Shown: piece after piece, positions 47,960-59,534 of the stretch | Numbering within the stretch: the stretch's first letter is position 1 | Layout: each line of letters begins with the position of its first letter | DNA from: Allacma fusca | Taxonomy: Eukaryota > Arthropoda > Collembola > Symphypleona > Sminthuridae | DNA length: 64,000 nucleotides | NCBI GenBank assembly: GCA_947179485.1 | Contig: OX359246.1 | Span: 12,400,001-12,464,000, forward strand | Direction of reading: 5' to 3' | Translations under genes and position numbers: made by a program | Notes under the pieces: generated by a model | The model's input: only the letters and a program-made list of their open reading frames with translations | Told to the model about the DNA's origin: nothing | Database searches by the model: none

Positions 47960-50074
47960 TCTCCCCCAACTAAACCACTCAAAATTATATTCTGGAATGT
48001 TCATGGGATTGCCAATAAAACAATAAATTTCTTCAGTGAAACCTGGTCGACGGTTCCAATTAACTATTTTGATGATACACACACAACGTTTGTACTGAAC
48101 GCCACAAAAGATGTAAAGATGCACGGCAGACATAAAGGTGGCCTTTTTGCAGCAGTCCACAAAGCCATTATATTCGAGCTATACTTTAAAAATAATTGGC
48201 TAATTATACTAACATTTAAAAAACTCGACGAAATTAGAAATCTTGCAGTTCTGTTGTGCTATATCAACAAAATATCTGAGAAAGGTCAATTCAGTGAGAT
48301 GTTTACACATATTGAACAACTTGAACTGCTATCTTACAACATCATCCTAATGGGAGACTTTAACTCAAGAGTAGGAAGTCTCCAAACCTTGGGATCGAAA
48401 ACTCACAGGCACTCGGAAGACCAAACAGTAAACACTTTTGGCCAAAAATGACTAAACCTTGCGTCATCCTACAATCTTGTTCTCATAAATGGTATTAGTG
48501 GTCTTGAATCTTCCTCAAAATATACATTCGTCAGTAAAGCTGGTAACAGTACCATTGATTTATGTTTTGCGTCCACCTCCCTTGTTCAGTATTTCGAAAA
48601 TTTAATATCAGTGACGTAGAAGAGCTAGATCTAGTGTTAAGTCTGCTATTTATGCTTCAAAGCGTGCTTATTTTATATCCAAACTAAATGAAAATCCTGT
48701 GATATCGGGGGGAAATGTTTGGAAATTAGTCAACAATTTAACAGGCAAGGAAATGAAGTCACAGGTTAACTTAACAAAATTTGTTGATAATGACCTAAAG
48801 GTATAGTTTAACGTCAGCTGATAATTATTGACCAATCCATAGTCTACCCTTTGTCAACAAGGTTTTTGAAAAGCTAATGTCTCAACGTATTCTGACCCAA
48901 TGTAAATGTATGTCAGCATGGCTTTTGTAAAGGTAGATCCTGTTTTACTGCTTTATTTACTTTCTTACATGCAATATGTAACTACGTATGTATACTAAAC
49001 GTTAAATATCTTGCTGTTTATATTGATTTACGGAATGCTTTTAATTCTATATCCCGGTTACTTCTCTTGAAAAAACTTAGTTCTAGATTTAAGTGTGACA
49101 CTTGTACTCTGCATGTGCTAGCTGATTACCTTTCTAACCGTAATTTTCGGATTTACATGAATGGTCAAATTTCAGTGTTTCTCGGACATAAATTAGGTTC
49201 CTCAAGGATCAGTCATGGGACTTTTACTGTTCATATTGTATTTCGCCGACATTGTTATTGCTATTTCTGCTGGCGTGGTTGCATATGCTGACGACCTTGT
49301 TATTTATATTCATGGTACTTGTATGCCGACCATGTTTAAACTCATGCAGGCTATTCTTGACAACATAACCTGCTGGATGAATTTAAATGCTTTATGTATA
49401 AATGGTAATAAGACTAAGTACATGATTTTTCATAAATCCCCTATTTGTGATGTGAATGAGACACGTTGTGTAAATAATAAAGAAATTGAAGGTGTTTGGA
49501 CTTTTAGGTATCTTGGTGTAATTTTGGATGACAGGCTTCTTTTTAACGAACATGCAACGATTGTTTTAAACAAGGTAGCAAAGGCAATGCGAGTTTTGTT
49601 AAGAATTGGAAGGTATTTAACTATCGAAGTAAAATATCTTCTTGTAAATCCGTACGTTCTGTCACATGTTGATTACTGTATACTAGTTTGGAGCTGTGTC
49701 TGTAAAACCAAAGTGGATTTACTACAAAGTAAGACAGATGTAGACTAAGTTTTTGTAATAACACGAATGCTTTAAGATCTATGTCTATATCACATATATA
49801 CGAGACTTTTAATCTTTTTACTGTTGTAGAGCGGATACGTTACTATAGTTGTAAATTCATGTATACATTAGCGGTATTTGGTAATAATGATCCCTATATA
49901 AATGCGTCAATACTTGTCAAGTGTGGGTCGAGTACACTACGCTCGGCTAAATCAATTTACTTATACCATCCTCTAGTAAAATGCAAAGTTGGGGAACGTA
50001 ACATTTTATACAATTGTATAATATATTGGAATCCCCTCCCGGATATGTTGAGACTTCTATTTGATTTTTTCTAA
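47960..50074 (+). pseudogene. LINE ORF2 remains: endonuclease and reverse transcriptase
   Basis: Endonuclease: IIFWNVHGI at the start and LMGDFNSRVG at about 48345-48375, a catalytic block of APE-type nucleases, then a TGA (about 48449) inside the domain and an abrupt loss near 48620. Reverse transcriptase: KVFEKLMSQR-like, a glycine-rich 'SVMG-LLFILYFAD' stretch, catalytic AYADDLVIYI at about 49282-49310, NKTKYMIFHK and RYLGVILDDRLLF. The C-terminal part changes frame near 49745. Confidence 0.8.
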
Positions 50075-50276
50075 TTTTGTTAAATCCCTAACTTGATACT
50101 ACTGTGTAGGAATGATGGTGTCACTTAAAATATCTTGTGTATAGTTTATTGAAATCTTGATCATGATTCGGCTATGTCTTTTGATTGGAATATGAATCTA
50201 TCTTAACTATGTGTGTCCAGGACGAAAACCGATATGTACTTGTATTGACTCCTTTTGATACTAATAAAGATTGCTA

Positions 50277-50312
50277 GTAATACTACTACTACTAATAGTA
50301 GTAGTAGTAGTG
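50277..50312. repeat. (ACT)n/(AGT)n microsatellite at the LINE 3' end
   Basis: Runs of 'act' then 'agt' triplets give a short palindrome. Its place directly after the LINE suggests it grew from the element's 3' tail. Confidence 0.8.
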
Positions 50313-50586
50313 ACTACAAGTTTGCTTAATGTGTTGTTTGATCCTGTCCGCTATCTCGGAGTGTGTTAAATAGTTCTGAAAAGCATATCCAAGTAGCTAC
50401 AAGGGAGGTTAAACGTTTTTAAGTGGTCTTAGGTCCAATGTCGAACCACGAATAATTAAAGTTAATAACTCCGACAAATACCCAGCCTCAGTTGAATTTT
50501 TGCATGTCAATTTCCTACGAGATACAAAACTTGTTGTAATTCGACGAAACACGTTTATAACATAAACAGCTACTTTTACCGTGCAA

Positions 50587-50864
50587 TTTCGATTAGAAGC
50601 AAAATGGTCTATATGCCTTTTCCCTTAAAGGCAAAACGGAATAGTTGCAAGCCTTCATAAAAGCAAAATGAACGACATGTATATAGTTTTCACGAAAAGT
50701 AAAATGGTCAACACGCGTGTACACTTTCATTATGACCATTCTGCTTTTAAGCGAAATTGTATGTAGACCGTATTGTTTGGTGTTGAAATGTCGAAAACTT
50801 GATGCATATATTCCGTTTTGCATTTAAAGAAACTACATGTAGACCATTTTGATTTTAATCGAAA
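50587..50864. repeat. Foldback/MITE-like element, 'AAAATGGTC' words
   Basis: The ends are inverted repeats of about 29 bp with four mismatches (50587-50615, starting TTTCGATTAGAAGC, and 50836-50864, its counterpart). The word aaaatggtc and its complement gaccatttt recur inside. No clear target duplication and no ORF. It resembles the word-repeat hAT-like elements in style but the ends are not proven. Confidence 0.6.
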
Positions 50865-51187
50865 ATGCATGTATTTCATTTTGTCTGTTCGGCCTTTTCA
50901 TTGTTTCAATTGTGCAATTGCCTTATTGTTAGTATGTACTAGTTTTTTAAAAATACAATCGCCAACGGCAGGAGTGCGGTGTATCTTAAAACAAGCCATT
51001 TGTGACGTTAGTTATTGTCAGTGTTTGTTTTATTTGCAAACAATTAGATGTAAAAAAGTTAAGTTACTCTCGAACTGAAAGTAGCTTAACTATTTGAAAG
51101 TTTCAGGCCGCGGTTAGTTTCATGTTTCATGTGCCATAATCTGGGAAATTATTTAATTTAGGCTAATCATTTGAATATAACCGGGTA

Positions 51188-51350
51188 GTTTCATGTAATT
51201 TTAAAACATACCCGGGTACTGTTCAGGAACCGGTACTTCCGATTTAGTTTGGGTACATGTGCAGCTTCAAGAAAATTAAACCTAGGTATTATTAGGTACA
51301 CGTGCGGGTACAAGCTCAAACAATTTAGGTACCCATGAATCAGCTGCAGG
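51188..51350. repeat. 'GGGTAC' word-repeat fragment
   Basis: Clustered 'gggtac', 'ggtac' and 'gtaccc' words like those at the ends of the element 21935-23649. No inverted ends or target duplication found, so it is probably a decayed relative. Confidence 0.45.
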
Positions 51351-51848
51351 TTCTAGTCCATTTACCATATTTTTGATGTTTGTGAAAAATGCGGTGCACT
51401 AAATCAAAATAAAAAAATCAACTAGTTCACGTCGGTGACGTGCAAATCGTGAAGCGCAAAATCTCACCCAGGTAAAGTTTTTAAAAAATCTGAAATCAAT
51501 TTGCTACAATTGGACGAATCAAACGAATGATTAATTTGAAGTTACTTCCTTATGTGGCATTTTCTGAAGAAACAATTCAACACGAATGTCGAAAAATTTG
51601 GCTATGCAGTTATACGTTCCAAAGGTTAAGGCTTCCTGGCCGACATAATTTTAAAACCTTTAAAAAATTGAAACTATTTTATCCCGATATATGGCTGGTT
51701 TGTCCTGGAAATAATGTCGAAGTATATTATGCCAATTCAACGGTAAACATGTGTTCCTTAAAATTTAATGTTCGGATAAATAGAACAAATTCAGCAACCT
51801 AAAATATTGTTTGATGCGAGTCAATTTTTAACAATAATTGGTTTATAA

Positions 51849-51910
51849 TGTATGTATGTATGTATGTATGTATGTATGTATGTATGTATGTATGTATGTA
51901 TGTATGTATT
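51849..51910. repeat. (TATG)n microsatellite, SINE tail
   Basis: About 15 uninterrupted tetramers. It forms the 3' tail of the SINE on the minus strand. Confidence 0.95.
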
Positions 51911-52233
51911 AAGTACTTCTTGGCACATTCCATAGTACATCGAAATTACAAACCCAGTACATGATTTAAATTTTCATATATTGCTTACGATTCCCTTACA
52001 AGTGAGTAATATACCGGACCTCATCGGTTTACATCAACCCTGTGACTGTGTGCGATTGCTGGAACCATATGTCCCACCCCTGCATATAGCAGGTACATGC
52101 ACCTTTCACACACAGCCAAGTGTATAGAGAGAGATAGAAAATTCCCAGGAAGTTATGTGGGGTGAGCTGGAGTCCAAACCGACTCCTCTGCAACCGTACA
52201 GACACGCTACACAACCGAGGCGCCGGGCCACCC
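51850..52233 (-). mobile_element. tRNA-derived SINE with target-site duplication
   Basis: Read on the minus strand, the head (from 52233) is tRNA-like. It starts GGTGGCCCGGCGCCTCGG, has a box A-like stretch and, about 50 bp on, a box B-like GGTTTGGACTCC. The body follows and the 3' end is a (CATA)n tail. It is flanked by 16-bp direct repeats with one mismatch, at 51834-51849 and 52234-52249 (ATAATTsGTTTATAAT), the mark of LINE-driven insertion. It is transcribed by RNA polymerase III in intact members of such families. Confidence 0.88.
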
Positions 52234-52249
52234 ATAATTCGTTTATAAT

Positions 52250-52639
52250 AATAGGCTCAGTGACTCCGAACGTGACCTGTTGATCAAAGTTGGCTTCCCG
52301 GGCTCAGATTAGCCAATACGGGTCATCGATAGTTTCTTGCCAGTAATATTTAATATCATGGCCTGAAAATAACATTATTAAAATTGTAAATTTAGGTTGT
52401 TCGTATTTCCAATTATCAAGATTTGCTTACATCCTGATATAAAAATGGATGCAGGAGTTTTGATTCAAAATTTGATTTGATCAAATGGGTTGACGGTTGT
52501 GTGTTAGACTACTGTGATCTAAGCTGGAGCTCTCCCCAATTGCATGAAGATCTAAAGAAGACGAAAAAGTCATGAGAGCTGATTATTGTAAATTTCACAT
52601 ACTCTCCATTGGCCGTCTCCGTCATTGAGGTTCTCAACG
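52250..52639. other. Unassigned DNA
   Basis: No gene or repeat recognised between the SINE and the 'GGATA' word cluster. Confidence 0.3.
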
Positions 52640-52870
52640 GATAGGATAATTCCCTTATCCTATCCGTATCCTATCCGATCCGAATTTTTACCGATAAAAC
52701 TGAAGCGTATCCGATCCTATCCGCTTCCATCGGATTAAAAATAATCTTATCCGAAGCTTATCCGTAAATTTTCGGATGACGTATTTATCCTATCCGAAGT
52801 CGTCGGATACGAATAAGGAGCTATCCGATCCTATCCGCGGATATCCGATCCTATCTGCGGATACACGAAT
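52640..52870. repeat. 'TATCCGATCC' word-repeat cluster
   Basis: The words tatccg, atccgatcc and their complement cggata recur more than twenty times within 230 bp on both strands. It resembles the ends of the hAT-like elements here, but I could not find inverted termini or an 8-bp duplication. Confidence 0.6.
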
Positions 52871-53419
52871 CAATTGTAGAAGTTGAAATTGATCCTAGAG
52901 TTTGGCTTTTAGTTTTAAATACAATATTCTGTCAGTTTATAACGTATTGTAATGACAGAAGAAACCGTGCATATATGTTTGCTTGGCAAAACATTTAACA
53001 TAAATAATTTAAGAATTAGAGTCTTTTTTCGCTTATCAGATATTCTCAAATATTTACTTATCAGCAACCTTTAACAATTTGAAGCCTATAACAACAGGTA
53101 TCTAGAATAAGCAGCTGAAGTTCAAAATATGACTGAATTTCTGGTCATAACATAAATACTTGAGATATACTCACCTGAGAGTACGACCATCATTTCGTCA
53201 GGTAATTACATCCTAATGATTGGTTGACCTTATTTGACAGGTATGTGACTTCTTGTAGGGAAATTAATTTTGCCAACAGAGATTTTGAAAATCTTTAAAT
53301 GTTTTTCTGCATGAATTTTGAAAATCGTTGAGGACCTCGCTGCAGGCATATTGGATTCAGCAGGGATAATCAGAAATGATTTTCTAGGGAGATTTACAAA
53401 AATCCGACTATATTCGGGG
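52871..53419. other. Unassigned DNA
   Basis: AT-rich, no gene recognised. It ends with the ATTCGGGG target duplication of the next element. Confidence 0.3.
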
Positions 53420-54221
53420 CAGAGCTTCTGCCGGGGACGGGACGTCGGGACACTGGACGGACCGGGACGGGACGTCCCCGGGGACAAAATAATTGTCCCC
53501 ATGTCGTAATCGGGACGGGACGGGGACAAAAAAAATTGTCCCAATTATATTCGGGACGGGACGGGGACAAAAAAAATTGTCCCCATTATATCAGGGACGG
53601 GACGGGGACAAAACAAATTGTCCCCACTATATTCGGGACGGAACGGGGACAAAAACAATTGTTCCCATTATATTCGCGACATGCTTTTTGGTCGTGTATA
53701 TAACGTGACGGGACGAGCAAGCATAGCAGAACAACGAGATGTTGTAGAAAATGAGGCTTGTTGCTCAAAAAATTCAGGAAGAATCTTGAAGCCACGATTG
53801 TATAAATGTGTTTTTATGTGTTTGGTATAAATATTGTTTGTACGAAATTTTCCTCATGTTCCGATTTTCGGTATGAGAATGTCGACAACTGTTTCCAGTA
53901 ATTATCGGGACGGTACAGGAATTTTGTTCACATGCCACGATTTTCAGGACCGGGGACAATATTTTTTTTTAATTTTGGGGACGGGACGGGGACAACGTTT
54001 TTTAAAAATTTTGGGGACGGGACGGGGACAAGATTTTTGTCCCCATGTCCCGACTTTCGGAACGGGACCTGGGACAACGTTTTTAAAAATTTTTGGGGAC
54101 GGGACGGGGACATGGTTTTTGTCCCCGTGTCCCGATTGACGGGACGGGACTGGGGACAAAGGTTTTTAAAAAATATGGGGACGGGGACGGGACAATAATT
54201 TTGTCCCCAACAGAAGCTCTG
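53420..54221. mobile_element. hAT-like element, 'GGGGACGGGAC' words, 8-bp target duplication
   Basis: Inverted ends CAGAGCTTCTG (53420-53430) and CAGAAGCTCTG (54211-54221), with further pairing through ggggac. Perfect 8-bp duplication ATTCGGGG at 53412-53419 and 54222-54229. Both subterminal regions are arrays of 'gggacgggacggggac' spaced by 'aaaaattgtcccc'. The middle (about 53690-53900) is non-repetitive and codes for nothing recognisable. Confidence 0.92.
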
Positions 54222-54229
54222 ATTCGGGG

Positions 54230-54968
54230 GGTTCTTTTTCTACTGATAGATTGAGGTACTTGCTGCTGTGGTAGAAGATAGTCAGGTCGGTTATGGTAAT
54301 CCATTCAGGCAGGTAGGTCTATGAGATATAAAAACTACGTCCATAAAACGCACATTAACTCATCCGCGTCATTGAGAACGACAATCAACATTCAATCATC
54401 CGTCCTTCAACCTTCCAAAATCTTTGTCGTCAAGCACAGCGCTAACCCAGTTAGATGATCCGTCGTATCTTTGCACGAATTCCATCCAAAAGGTTATAAA
54501 ATAACCAATAGACACAAACCAAGCAGTGTAAAATAATCAATCATGATTGGTCTTTAGCATGCTCAAAAATAGATAAGTGAACATAAGTACTTGAAAACCG
54601 TAAAGATGCATCCTAGCAACGTTTATAATAAGGTTTCACGACATTTTAAATAATTAAACTGTCCTTTCGATCATCTCGCTATGGTATAAACAGTTTGGAT
54701 ATATGCGGATAAATTTTCTGCCAATGAGTCTTTTACTAATCTCTGACGGATCAACACAACTATTTAATTTCTCCGATCATGCTGTTATTTTTCACGTTGT
54801 GGATCTCTATTACATATATCTGAATTCTGCCAATACTGTCAGTTTTATTATAATCGTTTTGTCTATCATAAGCAATATCATTAGAATAAACTCCTTCATC
54901 CTTGGCTTCCTCGTTAATAAATGTTATACCGTTCAATACATTTAAAATAAAACCTCCATCCTTCGCGT
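54230..54968. other. Unassigned DNA
   Basis: No gene recognised. A plus-strand 80-codon hydrophobic frame at 54703-54945 has no family match and no start context. Confidence 0.3.
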
Positions 54969-54976
54969 AGCTTAAC

Positions 54977-56153
54977 CAGACATGCCCATCCTTCGAAGGC
55001 TAGTCTTCAATGAATGCTTCATTCAGGAAGATCAATTTTCCAGAGAGGCGGGAAGGGAAGGCAGGTTGGCTGAAATAATTCAGGAAGGCTGAATAAAGGC
55101 TTCCTAATATTAACAGAAAACGGTAGGCGAAGGAAGAACATCTGAAATTAGCCCTCTGCTATTTAAAAGGCTTCGCACTTTGAATAACGACAATAGGTCG
55201 TCACAAATAAAACAAAAAGAATGCTACTAAGAACACTGCAAATGCATGATGTACATGTTATGCATATGCACAATAAGAAACCGTAACCGCTTATTGATTA
55301 CTCATGGAATTTTTGCCTCGAACGAACTTAAGCACGTTTGTTTATTGAAAAATACCTGGGAATCACGCAATTTTGAATTGTATTGCTGATTTTAAGGTGT
55401 TTAACCTGTAAAAAAGGTGGTTTAAATGCATTGCTATGGTATTTCGTGTTGTGAAGGGTGAGTGTGAAGTAGTGGTCGGACCAATTCAATTCAGAATTGG
55501 AAATTTTCGATTCGATTCGATTCAATTCGATTCAGTAGTATTTCGATTCGATTTGCAGCAAAACCAAATCGAATGATTCGATTTGGGTACTGAACTGAAT
55601 CGAATCATATCATGTGAATTGCAATTCAAACAATTCATCAAAACCGCTTCGGCTGCTAACGGGTACTTTTTTTCCGCATATTCAAAGTCCAAATAGTACG
55701 TACACCACAACGTTTGTTATTTTAGCGTAGCTTTTACTATACCCTTTATAATATGTATAGGACATTCCAGTAACATAAGGAAAATTTTGTATTTTCCCAC
55801 TTGAATCGTTCGATTTAGGATTCAATTCGATTCACTGAGTGAATTGAATCGAATTGAATTGCTTTGGGGCAAATTGAATCCAAAATCGGTTTTTCGATTC
55901 AATTCAAGCTTCAAATTGAATCAAATTGAAAAATTCGAATCAAATTGAATCGATCCGACCACTAGTGTGAAGGAAGGCTGATTTTTTTGAAGGCTGAAGG
56001 TTAAATGAGGCAATTAAATTAATAAGCGAAATAAGGTTGAAGGAAGGCATTACATTTTAAAGGCTTCATTTAAAAGAAGGATGAAGGAATGCGTATTTTC
56101 AAAAAAATGCCTTCGAAGGTTTGATGGAAGGCTATTTCATGTGGACATCTCTG
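54977..56153. mobile_element. hAT-like element, 'GGAAGGC/CCTTCGAAGG' words, hosting a nested element
   Basis: Inverted ends CAGACATGCCCATC and (right, reverse complement) CAGAGATGTCCACA. Perfect 8-bp duplication AGCTTAAC at 54969-54976 and 56154-56161. Words such as ccttcgaagg and gaaggctgaag recur at both ends. After removing the nested 495-bp element and one duplication copy, about 674 bp remain. No ORF of note. Confidence 0.85.
55470..55964. mobile_element. hAT-like MITE, 'GATTCGAATC' words, nested
   Basis: Inverted ends TAGTGGTCGGA (55470-55480) and TCCGACCACTA (55954-55964). Perfect 8-bp duplication GTGTGAAG at 55462-55469 and 55965-55972. The words gattcgatt and aattgaatcg recur on both strands. 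It is inserted in the element 54977-56153, so it is younger. Confidence 0.93.
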
Positions 56154-56161
56154 AGCTTAAC

Positions 56162-56533
56162 CATCCTACCGATTACGCATCTGACTTTTACAAGGCGTCA
56201 GTATATTCTACATTACAACTTTGGTTGCATACCGTATTCATTGAATGGGCAACGATCTGGTCGTTAGTATACAATACCATCCTGATATTCTGACTGAGGA
56301 AACTCAACCTAAATCCCTTCCTAACCTCTTAATTTACCCCGTCTCGATAGAAACCATTGTTTTTAAGGCGGTAGTTGCCATTTCCCTATTACATTTCATA
56401 GCCAGGCAAGCCTCCAAGTCCCCATAGCAATATTATTGTTGCCTAATTAGAATTTAATATCCAAGTCATTTTCTACAATTATTTCATACCACATAAAGGT
56501 TCGTTGTAGATGCAAACTACTACATCAAACACA

Positions 56534-56600
<67 letters not shown>

Positions 56601-56774
56601 CTACATTTTCGCAACCCCTTCTCAAAAGAAAATCATCAAACAAATTATCATTAAAAATAATATCCTAATTTTGAAATCTGTACCCACATAATTATCCCTA
56701 TGCACATATGTATAAGTAACTAAGTGACATCTAAAGGCAAAATCTGTCTACTAACACTAACATTTAGGACGGTA
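56162..56774. other. Receptor 3' flank with (TA)n
   Basis: From about 56470 this aligns with the copy 3 flank at 29740-29985 ('caattatttcatac', 'ttcgtt-tagat-caaact', 'aataat-tcctaattttgaaatctg'). No gene present. Confidence 0.5.
56536..56598. repeat. (TA)n microsatellite
   Basis: About 30 TA units, placed where the paralogous flank of copy 3 has 'catatgtatgtaaatg', so it expanded after duplication. Confidence 0.95.
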
Positions 56775-57220
56775 TTTGTACCTTGTCAGCCAAAGAATTC
56801 AATTGGGGGACTTCGTCGATAATATCCATCTCAAAATCAAATATGACCTGAACTTCGGAAGTGGGGAATGCCAAAGGTTCAAATTGCGAGACGTGGTCTA
56901 ACCTAATCTATGTATATCTATCCCACTTTGCCCAAAATTTATAATTTCCGATGTTTGAATCATTTCACATAACAATACATGGTTTAAAATATTTCTATGG
57001 TATTTGTTAGACTCGTTGCTAAACTTGTGAAGAGGAGCAAATGACCCGACACTTTCCAATAATTGTAGTGAAATCGTCGTGTCAGCTTCAGCTTCGACAT
57101 TACGTACCTGAAATAAGCCCAACAAACACGGAAATCCTCTTGACGACACACAAATTGAGCTACAAGCGTCGGGTCAAAACGTGATATGTCCTTCTCACAA
57201 AGAATTTCCATATTTTACGT
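56775..57220 (-). pseudogene. Decayed receptor C-terminal remnant downstream of copy 8
   Basis: Minus-strand pieces include ILCEKDISRFDPTLVAQFVC, the QEDF-WAYFRYVMSKLKL segment and a later frame with FHYNYWKVSGH. Frame changes and loss of the M4 part show it is dead. It has the same position as the other remnants. Confidence 0.75.
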
Positions 57221-57227
57221 TATTATA

Positions 57228-59393
57228 CTATGGCTTAGTATGGTATTTTACCAACCTAAGGAATTCCATTGCAAGAATTAACATCGATATCATCCAGCCC
57301 AAAATTACCACATCAAATATGACCCTCACTTCGGAAGTAGCAAATGCCAGCGGTTGGAAGTCCTTCACAGTAGCATCGTCAACAATCAAATCACGGGACG
57401 TGTTTTGGCTCAATCGTAATCTTATTTTATCCCATTTTGCCCAAAAATTGTAAATGCCCGAAGTTTGAAACGTTTTCAATGCATCCAACAAAACATTTTT
57501 ATGGTATGCACTCGGCTCGTTGATAAACTTGTAAATGAATGTTTTTGTGAGGAAATGATCTGAGATTTTCCAGTTGTGATGAAATGGTCGTAACAGTTTC
57601 AGCTTCAAGATCACGTTCCTGAAATAAGCCCAATAAAAAGGGAAATCCTCCTGACGACAAACGAAAGCTGTTTTTGGATGCAAAAGTCGACTCGAAATGA
57701 GATCGTTTATATCCTTCTCACAAATAAATTTCATATTTTGAAAAACGTTTTCCAAAATGGGAAATAGCTTTCCCTTGGATCTTGCACCTTTCAGAACCTC
57801 CCGTGACCGGTACGATGTATTGTAAAAATTGCAGTTGCTGTCATCAAGTTTCGTTTTGCCATGCAAGCATACAACCTCGCCCAATCGATTTATGTGTTTA
57901 TTCTCATAATAACTGGTTTTAATCGATTGTAATTTCTCACAATTATTTCCACTCACGGCAGTATACAGTTTAAATTCTGCCAGTTGGTGGAAATATTTCC
58001 ATTTGGTTTCAAAGGGGTAACTCACTGTGTAGTCGGACTTCGACACTGCTTTATAGTGGTTACCTATAACAATGCATGACAAAATCCAGGATATGAACAA
58101 TATTGAGCTGACTTTGGCTGCCCATTTATCCCTCCTTGATTCCACCCATTTCCTATCCCCTTGTTCCAACAATGCTCCAATGTACCACAGAAATATCCCT
58201 CCCGCTCTGTTGCCTTTATGCCCAACTGTTATTAACACAACTAGGTAAGTAAGACATGTCATGATAACCACAGAACTAAGAACTACGAGCCAAACCACAT
58301 CTTGAAAAGGCCTCGTGATCATGAACGAACTATCCACACTATGAACACCGTCAGAGGTAATGAATTTGAAGCCCTGCTGGTAGTAGTCAGAAATTAATAA
58401 ACTACTGTGAACTCCGACCTTGTCTTTTGTAAGCAAAGTTTTCATATAACTTGCATACGACTGACATGAACGTTTCGCCTTTTGAGAGTTTCCAGAGTAG
58501 TTGAGTCTTTTCCTTAAATGATAACGAGTTGTTCGTTCTAGTGTTTCTGATTGTTGCCTTGGAAATGTTAGAGCGCTGTGCATCCGGATTAAAGATTCTT
58601 CCCACCCATTTTTCCTGTTGGACCTCCCCCCGAGAAAAAAATGCCAGCATATATTTTTCCCATTTTCTGAAACTGACGTTACTGCTGTCACTATTTCCTT
58701 GACGTCAGTTATCTGCTGGCGATTACATCCGTAGTGTGCCAAAAGCTCTATTTTTACACAGTAGTAGCATGCCAATGTCCAGTAAAGTTTGGGTTTGTGA
58801 TTTACTGGATATTCGTGTTCCAGCTTAAGTGTTAAAATGACGACAGGATTGTTTACTATTTTACAAATCAGGAAAAAGGTTCCTTCGAATTGTCCAGAGA
58901 AAATCCAGGAGTGACTCATAATAAAATCCATTTTTTGAGCGAAATGGCCATACGAAGAAAGCACGGTTTGGGATTGCAACTTCTGTGAGAAAATTCGATA
59001 GTTCTTGGGATTCGGATGCTTAAAATGCACTTTTATTTTGTAGATCAGAAAAATGTTGATATGACAAGATAACGTTCGGATCTTAGGTCGACGATCCCCG
59101 TCTAAACGTTGGTCTAGTGTAAAATGGGGCTGATTCAGTTTAGTTTTAATTGTAGGAACTGAGATGGGCATGTTGGAATAATCTACCAATTCAGATGTGA
59201 ATTCCAGAAAGTTTATAATACAATTTGAGAAATATTCAATTATTTGGGTTAAGTCACCATACCCTGTCGGATTTACGTCTTGGACATCCCATGTTGCTTC
59301 TGTTTTCGAAAAACTGGAGGACTGTTCAAATTTTAAAGGAAGCAAAATTAATACAATACACAATGTGGAAAATTTGACGTAGCTTAATGGCAT
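57228..59393 (-). CDS. Ionotropic-receptor-like channel, copy 8 (intact, intronless)
   Basis: Open for 721 codons from the Met at 59393 (MPLSYVKFSTLCIVLILLPL, a good signal peptide). The frame is open further to a Met at 59534, which would add 47 residues without signal character. Domains are in the family order: extracellular region with the CYYC motif, M1 (VVWLVVLSSVVIMTCLTYLV), pore WYIGALLEQG, M2 (SSILFISWILSCIVIGNHY), second lobe with the HPKTAFVCRQEDFPFYWAYF segment, FQTSGIYNFWAKW, M4 (IFDVVILGWMISMLILAMEF). It is the closest relative of broken copy 3, and the flanks of the two also match. A putative plasma-membrane ligand-gated channel; ligand and tissue unknown. Confidence 0.77.
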   Translation of the reverse strand: MPLSYVKFSTLCIVLILLPLKFEQSSSFSKTEATWDVQDVNPTGYGDLTQIIEYFSNCIINFLEFTSELVDYSNMPISVPTIKTKLNQPHFTLDQRLDGDRRPKIRTLSCHINIFLIYKIKVHFKHPNPKNYRIFSQKLQSQTVLSSYGHFAQKMDFIMSHSWIFSGQFEGTFFLICKIVNNPVVILTLKLEHEYPVNHKPKLYWTLACYYCVKIELLAHYGCNRQQITDVKEIVTAVTSVSENGKNICWHFFLGGRSNRKNGWEESLIRMHSALTFPRQQSETLERTTRYHLRKRLNYSGNSQKAKRSCQSYASYMKTLLTKDKVGVHSSLLISDYYQQGFKFITSDGVHSVDSSFMITRPFQDVVWLVVLSSVVIMTCLTYLVVLITVGHKGNRAGGIFLWYIGALLEQGDRKWVESRRDKWAAKVSSILFISWILSCIVIGNHYKAVSKSDYTVSYPFETKWKYFHQLAEFKLYTAVSGNNCEKLQSIKTSYYENKHINRLGEVVCLHGKTKLDDSNCNFYNTSYRSREVLKGARSKGKLFPILENVFQNMKFICEKDINDLISSRLLHPKTAFVCRQEDFPFYWAYFRNVILKLKLLRPFHHNWKISDHFLTKTFIYKFINEPSAYHKNVLLDALKTFQTSGIYNFWAKWDKIRLRLSQNTSRDLIVDDATVKDFQPLAFATSEVRVIFDVVILGWMISMLILAMEFLRLVKYHTKP

Positions 59394-59534
59394 TACGTTG
59401 ATTATTGTTTTAAGATAATTCAAAATCACGTAATAATTAGTATGCATGAAACCATTGTAGGTTATTTTGCCAGCTGTGTGCTCCAAATGGTGGAGACTTT
59501 CTAGCGACTGTGGAACCGTTGCAAATGTTGTCAC

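Larger units (their letters stand above)
47100..50280 (+). mobile_element. LINE (APE-type non-LTR retrotransposon), dead
   Basis: Order is as in two-ORF LINEs: ORF1 (47168-47929), an endonuclease region (about 47960-48620) and a reverse-transcriptase region (about 48820-50074), then a short 3' UTR ending near 'aataaagattgctagtaa' beside a triplet repeat. About half of the expected endonuclease-to-RT linker and RT fingers is missing, so an internal deletion lies near 48620-48850. There are further frame changes in the RT. It resembles the jockey/CR1 group; clade not certain. Confidence 0.82.

Noticed and set aside
51849-51910. CRISPR-like direct repeat array
   Set aside because: Simple TATG microsatellite forming a SINE tail; there are no spacers.
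52640-52870. Complete hAT-like element for the 'tatccg' word cluster
   Set aside because: No convincing inverted ends or 8-bp duplication were found, so only the repeat cluster is reported.
53493-54304. Overlapping ORFs on both strands with repeated GTGTK/SPCP-type peptides
   Set aside because: Produced by the 'gggacgggac' word array of the hAT-like element; low-complexity translation, not a gene.
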